A stretch of DNA of 36,119 nt from an uncultured Acidimicrobiaceae bacterium. GTDB taxonomy: Bacteria; Actinomycetota; Acidimicrobiia; Acidimicrobiales; RAAP-2. Location of the stretch: assembly GCA_903894295.1 (NCBI GenBank), contig CAITPI010000020.1:1-36119 (forward strand). The letters are read 5' to 3'. Shown piece after piece: positions 16,295 through 23,815 of the stretch (the first letter of the stretch is position 1; every line of letters begins with the position of its first letter). The notes beneath the pieces were generated by a model. It saw only the letters and a program-made list of their open reading frames with translations, was not told the origin of the DNA and ran no database searches. Position numbers and translations under genes: made by a program.

Positions 16295-18445
16295 TCATCG
16301 GCCGAGACTGTCGAGCAGGGCCTTGCAGGTATGGAAGTGCTGGACGGGAGCCGGCTCCTGGCTGACTTCGATCTCCGGCGGCGCGGTTCCCACGGCCGGC
16401 GTCGGCGTCAACTGCACCACCCCGGGCCCCGGGCCCTCGAGATAGCGGTTCATCATGGTCACGCCATACCAGTCCACCCGGATGGAGTGCAGGTAGGGAT
16501 CGGTCACCACGGTGACCTGGAACTGACCGTGGAGGATCTGGGGAAAGGGGAACCCGATCGACTTCGGCCAGTGGATCGACGGCGCCCCGCCGTTCTTGAG
16601 CCAGAGCACGGCGTGGTCGTTGGGGGCGGGCTCCAGATACAACGTGGCCCGGCCGTAGGTCATGACGGGGATGGCCGGACCGTTCCAGTGGTCCGTGTTG
16701 AACGTCATCTTGATGACGTGGTTCATGAAAGGCGCCTGCTCCACCGGCGCCCAGGTGGCGTTCATGATCTGCTGACCCGGGGAGTTGGCGAACGAATCGC
16801 CGGTCGAGCGGTAGAGACCGTCGCACGATCCGGCGATGTAGAGCGACCCGGCGGGTGCGTAGGCCGGGAGGTGGTGGCCCAGGGTCACCGTGGAGGCCAG
16901 GGCCGACGGCGTCGTCGAGAACTGTCGGCTGACGAAGCTGGACACCTGGGCCTGGGAGAACCAGGTGGACGGAGCGGCGGTAATGGCAAGGTTCGCCGCC
17001 ACCGAGAACGACGCCAGCGCGAGCAGCGCACCGAGCATCCAACGTTTCCCGGTGGGCGACCAACGTTCCATCCGGCGCCCGAGGTCGATCAGTCCGACCG
17101 AGGAAGCGACCATGAAGAACGGCATCAGGTCACACACGTAGCGATAGGCGATGTAGCCCCACACGAGAACCCCGCCGGTGGCGATGCCGGCCCCCAGCCA
17201 GATCAGCCGGGCCTCTCCCAGGTGTTGCAGGCCGCTGGCGGCCCGACGGCGCCAGAGGGTGACCGTGCCCCACAGGGAGAGGAGCACCAGGAACGGTGAC
17301 GCCGCCGTGGCCGACGGGGTCGGATAGGTCTGGTCAAGGACCACGTGGGTGATGGCGTGGGCCGGCGTGGTGGGTTCGGCGATGAACGGGAAGACCGACG
17401 TGAACACCAGACCGGTCGGATCGAGGTAGGCCCAGGCGGTACTCGGGATGAAGCCCAGCGAGAAGGCCTTGCCCCCGTTGGCGGCGAGGAAGGCCCGGCG
17501 ATGGGCGTTGATGTGGGCCCAGACCTGGTCGGCCATCGGCAGTCCGAAGGGCAGTCCGAACTTTCCGTAGGTCACGGCACAGCTGGCCAGCAACGGAACG
17601 AGACCGGCGAGCGCCACAGGAAAGGCAAAACGTCGTTGGTCCTGGCCGGACCGGCCGAGGAACAGCCAGGCCGCCACAAGAAACGCCGTGATGACACAGG
17701 CATACCCGGTCGGGCTGCGGTTGAGGTTGGCGGCCAGGATGAAGAGGCCGGCCAGCCAGACCCCCCGGGTGGTCGGTCGTTCGAGGACTCCGAGCAGGTA
17801 GAAGAGGCTGGCCATCACCAGCGCCATGCTCCAGGCAAAGTCCTCGTCGTAGACCGACGGGTTGGCGGCGATGTAGATCATCACCGAACCACCCAGCAGG
17901 CAGGCCATGAAGGCGCCGTAGCTTGCCGCTTCGGCCCGGCCCACCGGCGTGCTCCCCCGCAGCATGAACCGCAGGCGCCACAGCAGGAGGCCGGCGAACA
18001 GGCCGGTCAGCACCCAGGCGATCAGGAGCGACGGAGCCGTGAGGCGGGCGTCCATGGAGTGGGTCACCAACAGGATCGGCATACGGATGATCGACGGCCA
18101 CACCCCGAAATAGGTGTAGGTGCGACCGTCGTGGAGGAAACCTTCGATGCCGAGGGAGCCGCTCGGGACGTTCAGGCGACCGTCGAACATGGCCCGCGCC
18201 TGGAGTTCGTAGAAGTTGTTCGGCTGCAGGGAACGCAAGGGACTGACCGATCCGTTCCACAGGTCCCAGAGCACCCAGAGATACGGCAACGTGACGGCCG
18301 CTGCCCCGGCCAGGAGGGCCCGGACGAACCGGCGGCGGGAGTCGTCTTCGGGCGTGCGGGAAATCGGGGGGGCCGGGACCTCCCCGGTCGGGTTGGTGCC
18401 GGCCGGTTCCACCCGGTCGAGCACCGGAGCGTCGGTCACCGGCAT
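16295..18445 (-). CDS. Large polytopic membrane protein with C-terminal extracytoplasmic domain
   Basis: 716 aa from ATG 18445. A charged N-terminus (about 50 residues) precedes around ten hydrophobic segments (about 55-500), then a soluble C-terminal region of about 200 residues without membrane segments. The first loop, FYELQARAMFDGRL with RTYTYFGVWPSIIRMP, resembles the first extracytoplasmic loop of GT-C-like membrane proteins, but I cannot name a family or a catalytic aspartate with confidence. A lipid-linked sugar transferase is a guess. The ribosome-binding site (AGGAG) is only 1 nt from the ATG, unusually close, and a 29-codon upstream frame overlaps this start, so translation may depend on coupling. 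It converges on the dGTPase-like gene. Confidence 0.75.
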   Translation of the reverse strand: MPVTDAPVLDRVEPAGTNPTGEVPAPPISRTPEDDSRRRFVRALLAGAAAVTLPYLWVLWDLWNGSVSPLRSLQPNNFYELQARAMFDGRLNVPSGSLGIEGFLHDGRTYTYFGVWPSIIRMPILLVTHSMDARLTAPSLLIAWVLTGLFAGLLLWRLRFMLRGSTPVGRAEAASYGAFMACLLGGSVMIYIAANPSVYDEDFAWSMALVMASLFYLLGVLERPTTRGVWLAGLFILAANLNRSPTGYACVITAFLVAAWLFLGRSGQDQRRFAFPVALAGLVPLLASCAVTYGKFGLPFGLPMADQVWAHINAHRRAFLAANGGKAFSLGFIPSTAWAYLDPTGLVFTSVFPFIAEPTTPAHAITHVVLDQTYPTPSATAASPFLVLLSLWGTVTLWRRRAASGLQHLGEARLIWLGAGIATGGVLVWGYIAYRYVCDLMPFFMVASSVGLIDLGRRMERWSPTGKRWMLGALLALASFSVAANLAITAAPSTWFSQAQVSSFVSRQFSTTPSALASTVTLGHHLPAYAPAGSLYIAGSCDGLYRSTGDSFANSPGQQIMNATWAPVEQAPFMNHVIKMTFNTDHWNGPAIPVMTYGRATLYLEPAPNDHAVLWLKNGGAPSIHWPKSIGFPFPQILHGQFQVTVVTDPYLHSIRVDWYGVTMMNRYLEGPGPGVVQLTPTPAVGTAPPEIEVSQEPAPVQHFHTCKALLDSLGR

Positions 18446-18525
18446 GCTCCTGCGTCCGGAAGGAATGCGGTCGGAGGGACCGACGGCACCGCCGCGGCCA
18501 GAGCGTGTCGGCCCTTCGGATCCAT
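18436..18525 (-). CDS. Possible leader peptide overlapping the membrane-protein start
   Basis: 29-residue frame, ATG 18525 to TGA 18436. It overlaps the downstream gene's ATG by 10 nt. TACGAT lies exactly 6 nt before its ATG, so it would be the first frame read on a leaderless mRNA. The peptide (MDPKGRHALAAAVPSVPPTA, then nine residues ending ACR) shows no known domain. It could couple translation to the large gene, whose own ribosome-binding site is badly spaced. It may also be chance. Confidence 0.4.
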   Translation of the reverse strand: MDPKGRHALAAAVPSVPPTAFLPDAGACR

Positions 18526-18531
18526 GGTCAA

Positions 18532-18537
18532 ATCGTA
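18532..18537 (-). promoter_or_regulatory. -10 box (TACGAT) upstream of the leader peptide
   Basis: Minus strand TACGAT-N6-ATG, the same geometry as the other leaderless starts in this window. Confidence 0.45.
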
Positions 18538-18702
18538 GCCCCGGGCCGGGCATTTTCGCCTCGGGTGAACCGGGTTTTCCTGACCTGCCAATGTCGGCTC
18601 AACCGCCCGAAGAACTGTCCGGGCGAACGGGCCCGGGCGCTTCGACCCGGTGGTTGCACCAAGTGTGGCCGGGCCCGGTTGCAGCGGCGGACCGGTCCCC
18701 GC

Positions 18703-19104
18703 TCAGCGGAGGGCGACCGCCCGGGGATCGTCGGTGGAGACGATGTCCTTGCCGAGCGGGGCCAGGGCGGCCAGGGCGATCTTGAAGTCGGCGAGACCAA
18801 GGGGGATGCCGACGATTGTCAGACACAGGGCGATACCGGACACCACGTGGGCGATGGCCATCCAGAGACCGGCCAGCAGGAACCACAGCACGTTGGCAAT
18901 GAACGACGGGGCGCCGGCGTCCTCACGGGGCACGAGCGTCCGGCCGAACGGCCACAGGGTGTACGCGGCGAGCCGGAAACTGGCCACACCGAAGGGAATC
19001 GTGATGATCAGGATGCACATCAGCACACCGGCCAGGAGGTAGCCGACGGCCAGCCAGAACCCGGCCAGCACCAGCCAGACGATGTTGAGAACCAGTTTCA
19101 GCAC
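18703..19104 (-). CDS. YccF-domain inner-membrane protein
   Basis: 133 aa. Two similar YccF (DUF307) halves are visible: NIVWLVLAGFWLAVGYLL with IITIPFG, and NVLWFLLAGLWMAIAHVV with IVGIPLG. Each contributes two membrane segments. The function is not established for the family. GTG 19104 has GGAAGGTG 5 nt upstream. It starts 24 nt after the mrp stop on the same strand and is probably cotranscribed, although no functional link to Fe-S assembly is known. Confidence 0.92.
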   Translation of the reverse strand: MLKLVLNIVWLVLAGFWLAVGYLLAGVLMCILIITIPFGVASFRLAAYTLWPFGRTLVPREDAGAPSFIANVLWFLLAGLWMAIAHVVSGIALCLTIVGIPLGLADFKIALAALAPLGKDIVSTDDPRAVALR

Positions 19105-19128
19105 GACGGCACCTTCCAGCGCACTGGC

Positions 19129-20307
19129 CTAGCGAACCTTCAACTCGGAACGGTAGACCCGGGCCGGTCCGAGATCCACCATGGACCGGGCCAGTGCATC
19201 GAACACCCGGGCCGCTTCACCGTCCGGCTCGGCCACCACGACAGGGAGTCCGTCGTCGCACCCTTCGCGCAACTCCGGCACCAGGGGAATCCGGCCGAGG
19301 AGGGGAACCTTCAGTTCATCCGCCAGCAGCTGGCCGCCCCCGGAACCGAAGATCTCGTAGCGCTTCTGGTCGTCGCCGGTGAAGTAGCTCATGTTCTCGA
19401 TCACACCGCGGACGGCCAGTTTCAGCTTGCGGGCCGCATGGGCCGAGCGCTGGGCCACCCGCTGGGCGGCCGGCTGGGGGGTGGTGACCACGAACACCTC
19501 GGTCTTGGTCAGATACTGGCCCAACGACAGGGTCACGTCCCCGGTGCCCGGGGGCATGTCGATCAACAGGAAGTCAGGCTCGCCCCAGTAGGCATCGACC
19601 AGGAACTGCTCGAGGGCCTTGTGCAGCATCGGGCCCCGCCAGATCACCGGGGTGTCGTCGGCGACGAAGAAGCCCATCGAGAGGCACCGGACCCCATGGG
19701 CCGTCGGTGGCACCACCAGGTCGCCGATGATGAGGGGATCACCGTGGATGCCCAGCATCTTGGGCACCGAGAAGCCGTAGACGTCGGCGTCGAGGATCCC
19801 CACGTCGTAGCCCTGCCGGGCCAGCGCCACGGCCAGGTTGACCGTCACCGACGACTTGCCCACGCCACCCTTGCCCGACGAGATGCCAAGGATGCGGGTC
19901 TTGGACCGGGGCAGCATGAAACGGTTCGGCCGGCCCTCTTCGTGGCCGAGGGCACCGGAACCGCCGTGGGAGTGTCCGTGTCCGTCGTCGGCGGCGTGCA
20001 TGACGCCACCGTCCACCGCCTCACCCCGCAGGAGCATCCGGAGCCGGGCCCGGGGCTCCTCGTCCATCAGGACCGTCTCGATGATGACTTCATCCACGCC
20101 GTCCAGCACTCCGACCGCCCGGCGAACCCGGGCCACCAACTCGTCGATCTGGGGCCAGTGGGCCACCGCCAGGAAGATGTCGATGGTGACCTTCTTGCGC
20201 TTGACCGCAATCGGGCCGACCATCCCCAACTCGCCCAGCGGTCGGCGCAGTTCGGGCTCCACCACGGCTTCTGCGGCGGCGCGTACCTGGCGTTCGTCGA
20301 TGGACAA
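19129..20307 (-). CDS. mrp: Mrp/ApbC-type P-loop ATPase, Fe-S cluster carrier
   Basis: 392 aa. I chose TTG 20307: GAGGAG is exactly 6 nt upstream and homology begins there (SIDERQVRAAAEAVVEPELR), whereas ATG 20355 would overlap the divergent gene's ATG. Residues 1-90 form a MIP18/DUF59-type domain. The ATPase domain has SSGKGGVGKSSVTVNLA, LDADVYGFSVPKMLG and LLIDMPPGTGDV. Between the domains is a His-rich linker (GHGHSHGG). The CxxC that bridges a cluster in E. coli Mrp is absent; its place reads ENMSYFTGDDQKRYEIFG. Mrp proteins carry and hand over Fe-S clusters. It faces a SufR-like regulator and a desulfurase homologue across 46 bp. Confidence 0.93.
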   Translation of the reverse strand: MSIDERQVRAAAEAVVEPELRRPLGELGMVGPIAVKRKKVTIDIFLAVAHWPQIDELVARVRRAVGVLDGVDEVIIETVLMDEEPRARLRMLLRGEAVDGGVMHAADDGHGHSHGGSGALGHEEGRPNRFMLPRSKTRILGISSGKGGVGKSSVTVNLAVALARQGYDVGILDADVYGFSVPKMLGIHGDPLIIGDLVVPPTAHGVRCLSMGFFVADDTPVIWRGPMLHKALEQFLVDAYWGEPDFLLIDMPPGTGDVTLSLGQYLTKTEVFVVTTPQPAAQRVAQRSAHAARKLKLAVRGVIENMSYFTGDDQKRYEIFGSGGGQLLADELKVPLLGRIPLVPELREGCDDGLPVVVAEPDGEAARVFDALARSMVDLGPARVYRSELKVR

Positions 20308-20340
20308 GGCGGTCTCCTCGGGCAAAATCGGCTTCCTCGG

Positions 20341-20346
20341 TAGACT
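20341..20346 (+). promoter_or_regulatory. -10 box (TAGACT) of a probable leaderless sufR mRNA
   Basis: TAGACT is followed by 7 nt and ATG 20354, with no Shine-Dalgarno sequence. The whole divergent region (20308-20353) is 46 bp, so mrp and sufR must share overlapping control. Confidence 0.6.
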
Positions 20347-20353
20347 AGGCCCC

Positions 20354-21103
20354 ATGACGACCGCTCCGGACCGGGTAACCGCTGTGGCCAACCCTTCACC
20401 GGCCGACAGCCAGTTCGCCGCCGCGGTGACCGCCGTCACGGCCGCCTTTGGCGACCCGACCCGTCGGGAGATCTACCTGTTCGTCCGGGCCAATCCGGGT
20501 GCCACCTCCTCGGAAGTGGCCAGAGGTTTCTCCCTCCATCCCAACGTTGCCCGCCACCATCTCGAACGGTTGGCCAGCGGTGGCTACGTCGAGGTCACCA
20601 TGGAACGGCCGGTGGATGCCGGCGCCGGTCGTCCGTCCAAGCGGTTCCGGGCTGTCGGCCACGACCCCACGCTCGACCTGCTCACCCGTCGGGACGACCT
20701 GCTGGTCCTGTTGCTCCAGGAGGCGATGCACCTACTCGGGCCCGAAGCCGCCGAGGCCATGGCCTCCCGGGTCGGCGAGGAGTACGGCCGGACCCTGGCC
20801 ACCCAGATGTCCCCGGGCGACTCCCAGCGCTCCCTGCGCACGGCCATGCACGCCATCGCCGACACCCTGACCGCCCACGGCTTTGCCGCCCGGGCCGAGG
20901 ACCAGGGCGCTTCGACGGCGGTGGTCGCCGAGCACTGTCCCTTCGGTGATGCGGCCACCCAGCATCCGGTGCTCTGCGCCGTGGACCGGGGCATGGTCAA
21001 GGGCCTCCTCGAAGGTCTCTGCGGAGACGGTGGCGGTCCGGTGCCGGTGGTGCTCTCCTCCAGCCGGGCCCGGGGCGACGAGTCCTGTGCGGCCGTGGTC
21101 TGA
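20354..21103 (+). CDS. sufR: SufR-like Fe-S-sensing transcriptional regulator
   Basis: 249 aa. An N-terminal winged helix-turn-helix of ArsR/DeoR type (about 25-100; GDPTRREIYLFV, SSEVARGFSLHPNVARHHLE) is followed by a helical region and a cysteine-bearing C-terminus. Cys195 (EHCPFGDA), Cys208 (HPVLCAVD), Cys223 (EGLCGD) and Cys245 (GDESCAAVV) match the cluster-binding pattern of SufR, which represses suf genes when it carries an Fe-S cluster. No sufBCD genes are in the window; the adjacent targets would be mrp and the desulfurase homologue (inference). ATG 20354 fits a leaderless start. Confidence 0.85.
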   Translation: MTTAPDRVTAVANPSPADSQFAAAVTAVTAAFGDPTRREIYLFVRANPGATSSEVARGFSLHPNVARHHLERLASGGYVEVTMERPVDAGAGRPSKRFRAVGHDPTLDLLTRRDDLLVLLLQEAMHLLGPEAAEAMASRVGEEYGRTLATQMSPGDSQRSLRTAMHAIADTLTAHGFAARAEDQGASTAVVAEHCPFGDAATQHPVLCAVDRGMVKGLLEGLCGDGGGPVPVVLSSSRARGDESCAAVV

Positions 21104-21106
21104 CCG

Positions 21107-22261
21107 GTGAGCCGCCACTACCTCGACCACGCGTCGATCTCTCCGCTGCGGAGCGAAGCCCGAATGGCCATGGCCGAGTGGGACGACCTCGGCGTCACCG
21201 CCGATCCGGGCCGGGTCCACACCGAAGGCCGCATGGTCCGGGCCATCCTCGAAGATGCCCGCGACCAGGTCGCCACCCTCTTCGGCGTCCGTCCCCGTCA
21301 GGTCATCTTCACCTCCGGGGGCAGTGAAGCGGTCAACGCCGCGATCGCCGGCGCCCGGCCGGAGAGGGACGGCCCGATGGCCCTCGCCGACGTGGAGCAC
21401 TCCTCGGTTCGCCTCGCCTCCGCCCGGGCCGGCGAGGTCGTCACCATTCCCGTCGATTCCTTCGGGCGCATCACCCCGGAAGCCGTCGAAGCCACCCTGG
21501 AGCGGTGTGAAGCCGAGTTCGGCACCACGCCAGCCGTCCTGCACTGCCAGTGGGCCAACCACGAAGTGGGCACCATCCAGCCGGTCGAGGCCGTCGTCGA
21601 CCTCTGCGCCCAACGGGCGGTTCCGGTCCAGGTGGATGCCACTGCGGCGGCGGGCCAGATCCCGCTGCAACTCGGCACGGTCGGTGCCCTTGGCGTGGAA
21701 GCGGTCTCGGTTTCGGCCCACCGCTTCGGTGGACCGGTCGGCATCGGCGCCCTGATCGTCGGACCCGGGGTCCGGCTGGATCCGTTCATTCTCGGGGGCG
21801 AACAAGAGCGCGGTCGACGGGCCGGCCTCGAGAACATCCGGGCCGCCGTGGGATTTGCCGCCGTGGCCACAGCCCTCAGTGACGCCGGTCGGATCGCCGA
21901 CGAGTCGGCCACCGCCCGCACCCGCACCGACGCCCTGGTGGCGGCGGCCCTGTCCGTCCCGGGGGTGGTGGCCTTCGGCGACCGGGACGACTGCCTGCCC
22001 AACCTGGTCTGTCTGGGCATCGACGGCGTCGAGGCCGAACCGGTTCTCCTCGGTCTCGACCAGGCCGGCATCGCCGCCCACTCCGGCTCGTCCTGCTCGT
22101 CGGAGACGCTCGAGCCGTCACCCGTACTCGAGGCCATGGGGGTAGACGGCGAGCGGTCCCTGCGTCTCTCGGTGGGGTGGTCCAGCACGGACGACGACGT
22201 GGCCGCCTTTGCCGGGGCGTTTCCCGGCGTGGTGGCCGGCCTTCGTTCCCTGCGGGCCTGA
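21107..22261 (+). CDS. Cysteine-desulfurase-family protein with PLP-lysine replaced by arginine
   Basis: 384 aa, fold type I, NifS/IscS group. GTG 21107 follows the sufR stop by 3 nt. Conserved residues in IscS order: FTSGGSEAVN, His98 (DVEHSS), Asn151 (ANHEVGTIQP), Asp177 (VDAT) and the catalytic cysteine Cys330 (SGSSCSSETLEPS). The Schiff-base lysine is missing: the block that reads SGHKIYGPKG in E. coli IscS is SAHRFGGPVG here (Arg206, codon CGC at 21722). The Gln that follows Asp-Ala-Thr is Ala180. Without lysine, normal PLP chemistry is unlikely; it may be a scaffold, a sensor or a changed enzyme. The rest shows no decay. Confidence 0.88.
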   Translation: MSRHYLDHASISPLRSEARMAMAEWDDLGVTADPGRVHTEGRMVRAILEDARDQVATLFGVRPRQVIFTSGGSEAVNAAIAGARPERDGPMALADVEHSSVRLASARAGEVVTIPVDSFGRITPEAVEATLERCEAEFGTTPAVLHCQWANHEVGTIQPVEAVVDLCAQRAVPVQVDATAAAGQIPLQLGTVGALGVEAVSVSAHRFGGPVGIGALIVGPGVRLDPFILGGEQERGRRAGLENIRAAVGFAAVATALSDAGRIADESATARTRTDALVAAALSVPGVVAFGDRDDCLPNLVCLGIDGVEAEPVLLGLDQAGIAAHSGSSCSSETLEPSPVLEAMGVDGERSLRLSVGWSSTDDDVAAFAGAFPGVVAGLRSLRA

Positions 22262-22334
22262 CCGACCGGGCCCAAGGCAACCGGGCCGGGTTGACCGTCG
22301 CCTTCCGCCCGGGCCGATCCGAAACCCGCCGCAG

Positions 22335-22799
22335 TCAGCCCGGTTGGACCAGATCGTCACGGTGGCGCCACGCCCAACTCCCCACCGCGACCGAGACCAC
22401 GAGCGTCAGGATGTTGATGGCCAGTTCCACCAGACCGTTGGCGCCTTCGCCCCACACCCCGTGCTGCAGGTCATAGAGCACGTCCATCCCCAGCAGGTAG
22501 AACCCGCCGCCCGAGCCGAGCAGCATCCACAGCAACGCCGTGGGTCGCCGGGTCACCAACGCCCAGGCGGCCAGGAGCAGACACGCCACGAGGAAGAAGT
22601 CGGCGGCCGGGAAGGCGTCTTCGAACACCAGGTAGGCATGGCCGGTGGACGAGGCCACCAGTGGGCGGTCGAGGGCCCACGCGGCCCAGTAGGCGACGAT
22701 CACCAACGACACCAGTAAAAGACCGGTGGCGATCCGGCGGCGGGTGCGAGGGGAAACCCCCTCCACGGAACCGTCCCCCATCCCTGTGGCGCGTTTCAT
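22335..22799 (-). CDS. Small membrane protein, four predicted segments, unknown function
   Basis: 154 aa from ATG 22799. I chose this start because TACCGT lies exactly 6 nt upstream and the longer frame runs antisense into the oxidoreductase gene. After a basic N-terminus (PRTRRR) there are four hydrophobic stretches, at about 23-45, 57-77, 83-105 and 118-140, with an acidic loop (VFEDAFPAADFF) before the second. The C-terminus WAWRHRDDLVQPG is polar. I do not recognise a family. It is divergent from a quinone oxidoreductase with only 37 bp between starts, so their promoters overlap. Confidence 0.7.
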   Translation of the reverse strand: MKRATGMGDGSVEGVSPRTRRRIATGLLLVSLVIVAYWAAWALDRPLVASSTGHAYLVFEDAFPAADFFLVACLLLAAWALVTRRPTALLWMLLGSGGGFYLLGMDVLYDLQHGVWGEGANGLVELAINILTLVVSVAVGSWAWRHRDDLVQPG

Positions 22800-22805
22800 G
22801 TCGGC

Positions 22806-22829
22806 ACGGTAGCGCCCCGGACCTAACAT
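22806..22829. promoter_or_regulatory. Two divergent -10 boxes for leaderless transcripts
   Basis: Minus strand TACCGT (22806-22811) lies 6 nt from ATG 22799. Plus strand TAACAT (22824-22829) lies 7 nt from ATG 22837. The boxes are 12 bp apart, so polymerase binding to one should exclude the other. Confidence 0.55.
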
Positions 22830-22836
22830 CGCAGCC

Positions 22837-23808
22837 ATGCGCACCGTCATCTGTCCCGCCTTCGGGCCCCTGGCCAACCTGAGCGTCACCACCACCGAAG
22901 CGCCCACCCTCGGCGAGGGCATGGTCCGGGTGGACGTGGCGGCGGCCGGGGTCAACTTCGTCGACGGTCTGATCTGTCAGGGCAAATACCAGCTGAAGCC
23001 ACCAACCCCCTTTGTGCCCGGCAGCGAGGTGGCCGGCACCGTCACCGAGGTCGGCCCGGGCGTCACCGGAATCGACGTCGGCACCCGGGTGGTGGTCTTC
23101 GTCGGCTTTGGGGGGTTCGCCTCCGAGGTCGTCGTCCCGGCGCTCACCCTCATCCGCATCCCCGATTCCCTCGATTTCGAACGGGCCGCCGCCCTCATCC
23201 AGAGCTACTGCACCGCACTGTTCACCCTGACCCGGCGCACCACGGTCGCCCCGGGCGAGTGGGTGCTCGTCCTCGGGGCTGGCGGAGGCATCGGTCTGGC
23301 CGCCATTGACGTGGCCCGGGCCCTTGGCGCCCGGGTGATTGCCGCCGCGTCGTCGCCGGGCAAGTTGGCGGCCGCCTCCGCCATGGGAGCCGAGGCCACC
23401 ATCGCGTATGAGACCGAGGACCTGAAGACCCGGGCCCGGGAGATCAGCGGTGGCGGGGTCGACGTCGTGATCGACCCGGTCGGAGGCGCCCACAGCGAAC
23501 CGGCCCTGCGGGCCACCCGTCATCTCGGCCGCTTCTGCGTCATCGGTTTTGCCTCGGGGCCCATCCCGTCGGTTCCGCTCAATCACGTCCTGTTGAACAA
23601 CCGCACCATGGTTGGGGTGGACTGGGGAGGCTGGACGTTCAAGGACCCTGAAGGAAACCGACAGGTGATCGCCCAGCTGATGTCCATGATCGAGGAAGGA
23701 AGGCTCCATCCGACCGCCCCGGTGGCCCATCCGCTCGAACAGGCCGCCACCGTGATGGGCGGCCTGCTCGACCGCGACCTCGCCGGCAAGGCGGTGCTCG
23801 TTCCCTGA
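22837..23808 (+). CDS. Zinc-independent MDR-family NADPH:quinone oxidoreductase
   Basis: 323 aa. The N-terminal GroES-like domain shows AAGVNFVDGLICQGKYQ and the VPGSEVAGTV motif (60-69). The Rossmann domain has LGAGGGIGLAAIDVA (about 146-160), then a basic/serine region (ASSPGK) fitting NADPH. Structural or catalytic zinc cysteines are absent, which separates it from alcohol dehydrogenases and fits quinone oxidoreductase/crotonyl-CoA-reductase-like enzymes. The substrate is unknown. ATG 22837 fits a leaderless start. It converges on the ccm operon with 7 bp between stop codons. Confidence 0.92.
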   Translation: MRTVICPAFGPLANLSVTTTEAPTLGEGMVRVDVAAAGVNFVDGLICQGKYQLKPPTPFVPGSEVAGTVTEVGPGVTGIDVGTRVVVFVGFGGFASEVVVPALTLIRIPDSLDFERAAALIQSYCTALFTLTRRTTVAPGEWVLVLGAGGGIGLAAIDVARALGARVIAAASSPGKLAAASAMGAEATIAYETEDLKTRAREISGGGVDVVIDPVGGAHSEPALRATRHLGRFCVIGFASGPIPSVPLNHVLLNNRTMVGVDWGGWTFKDPEGNRQVIAQLMSMIEEGRLHPTAPVAHPLEQAATVMGGLLDRDLAGKAVLVP

Positions 23809-23815
23809 GGGGACC

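Noticed and set aside
20353-20439. ATG 20355 or earlier codons as the mrp start
   Set aside because: It would make the mrp and sufR start codons overlap, the extra residues are not conserved, and TTG 20307 has GAGGAG at 6 nt.
22284-22320. Terminator between the desulfurase homologue and the small membrane protein
   Set aside because: Only a 6-bp stem with a loop over 20 nt could be drawn, too weak to support.
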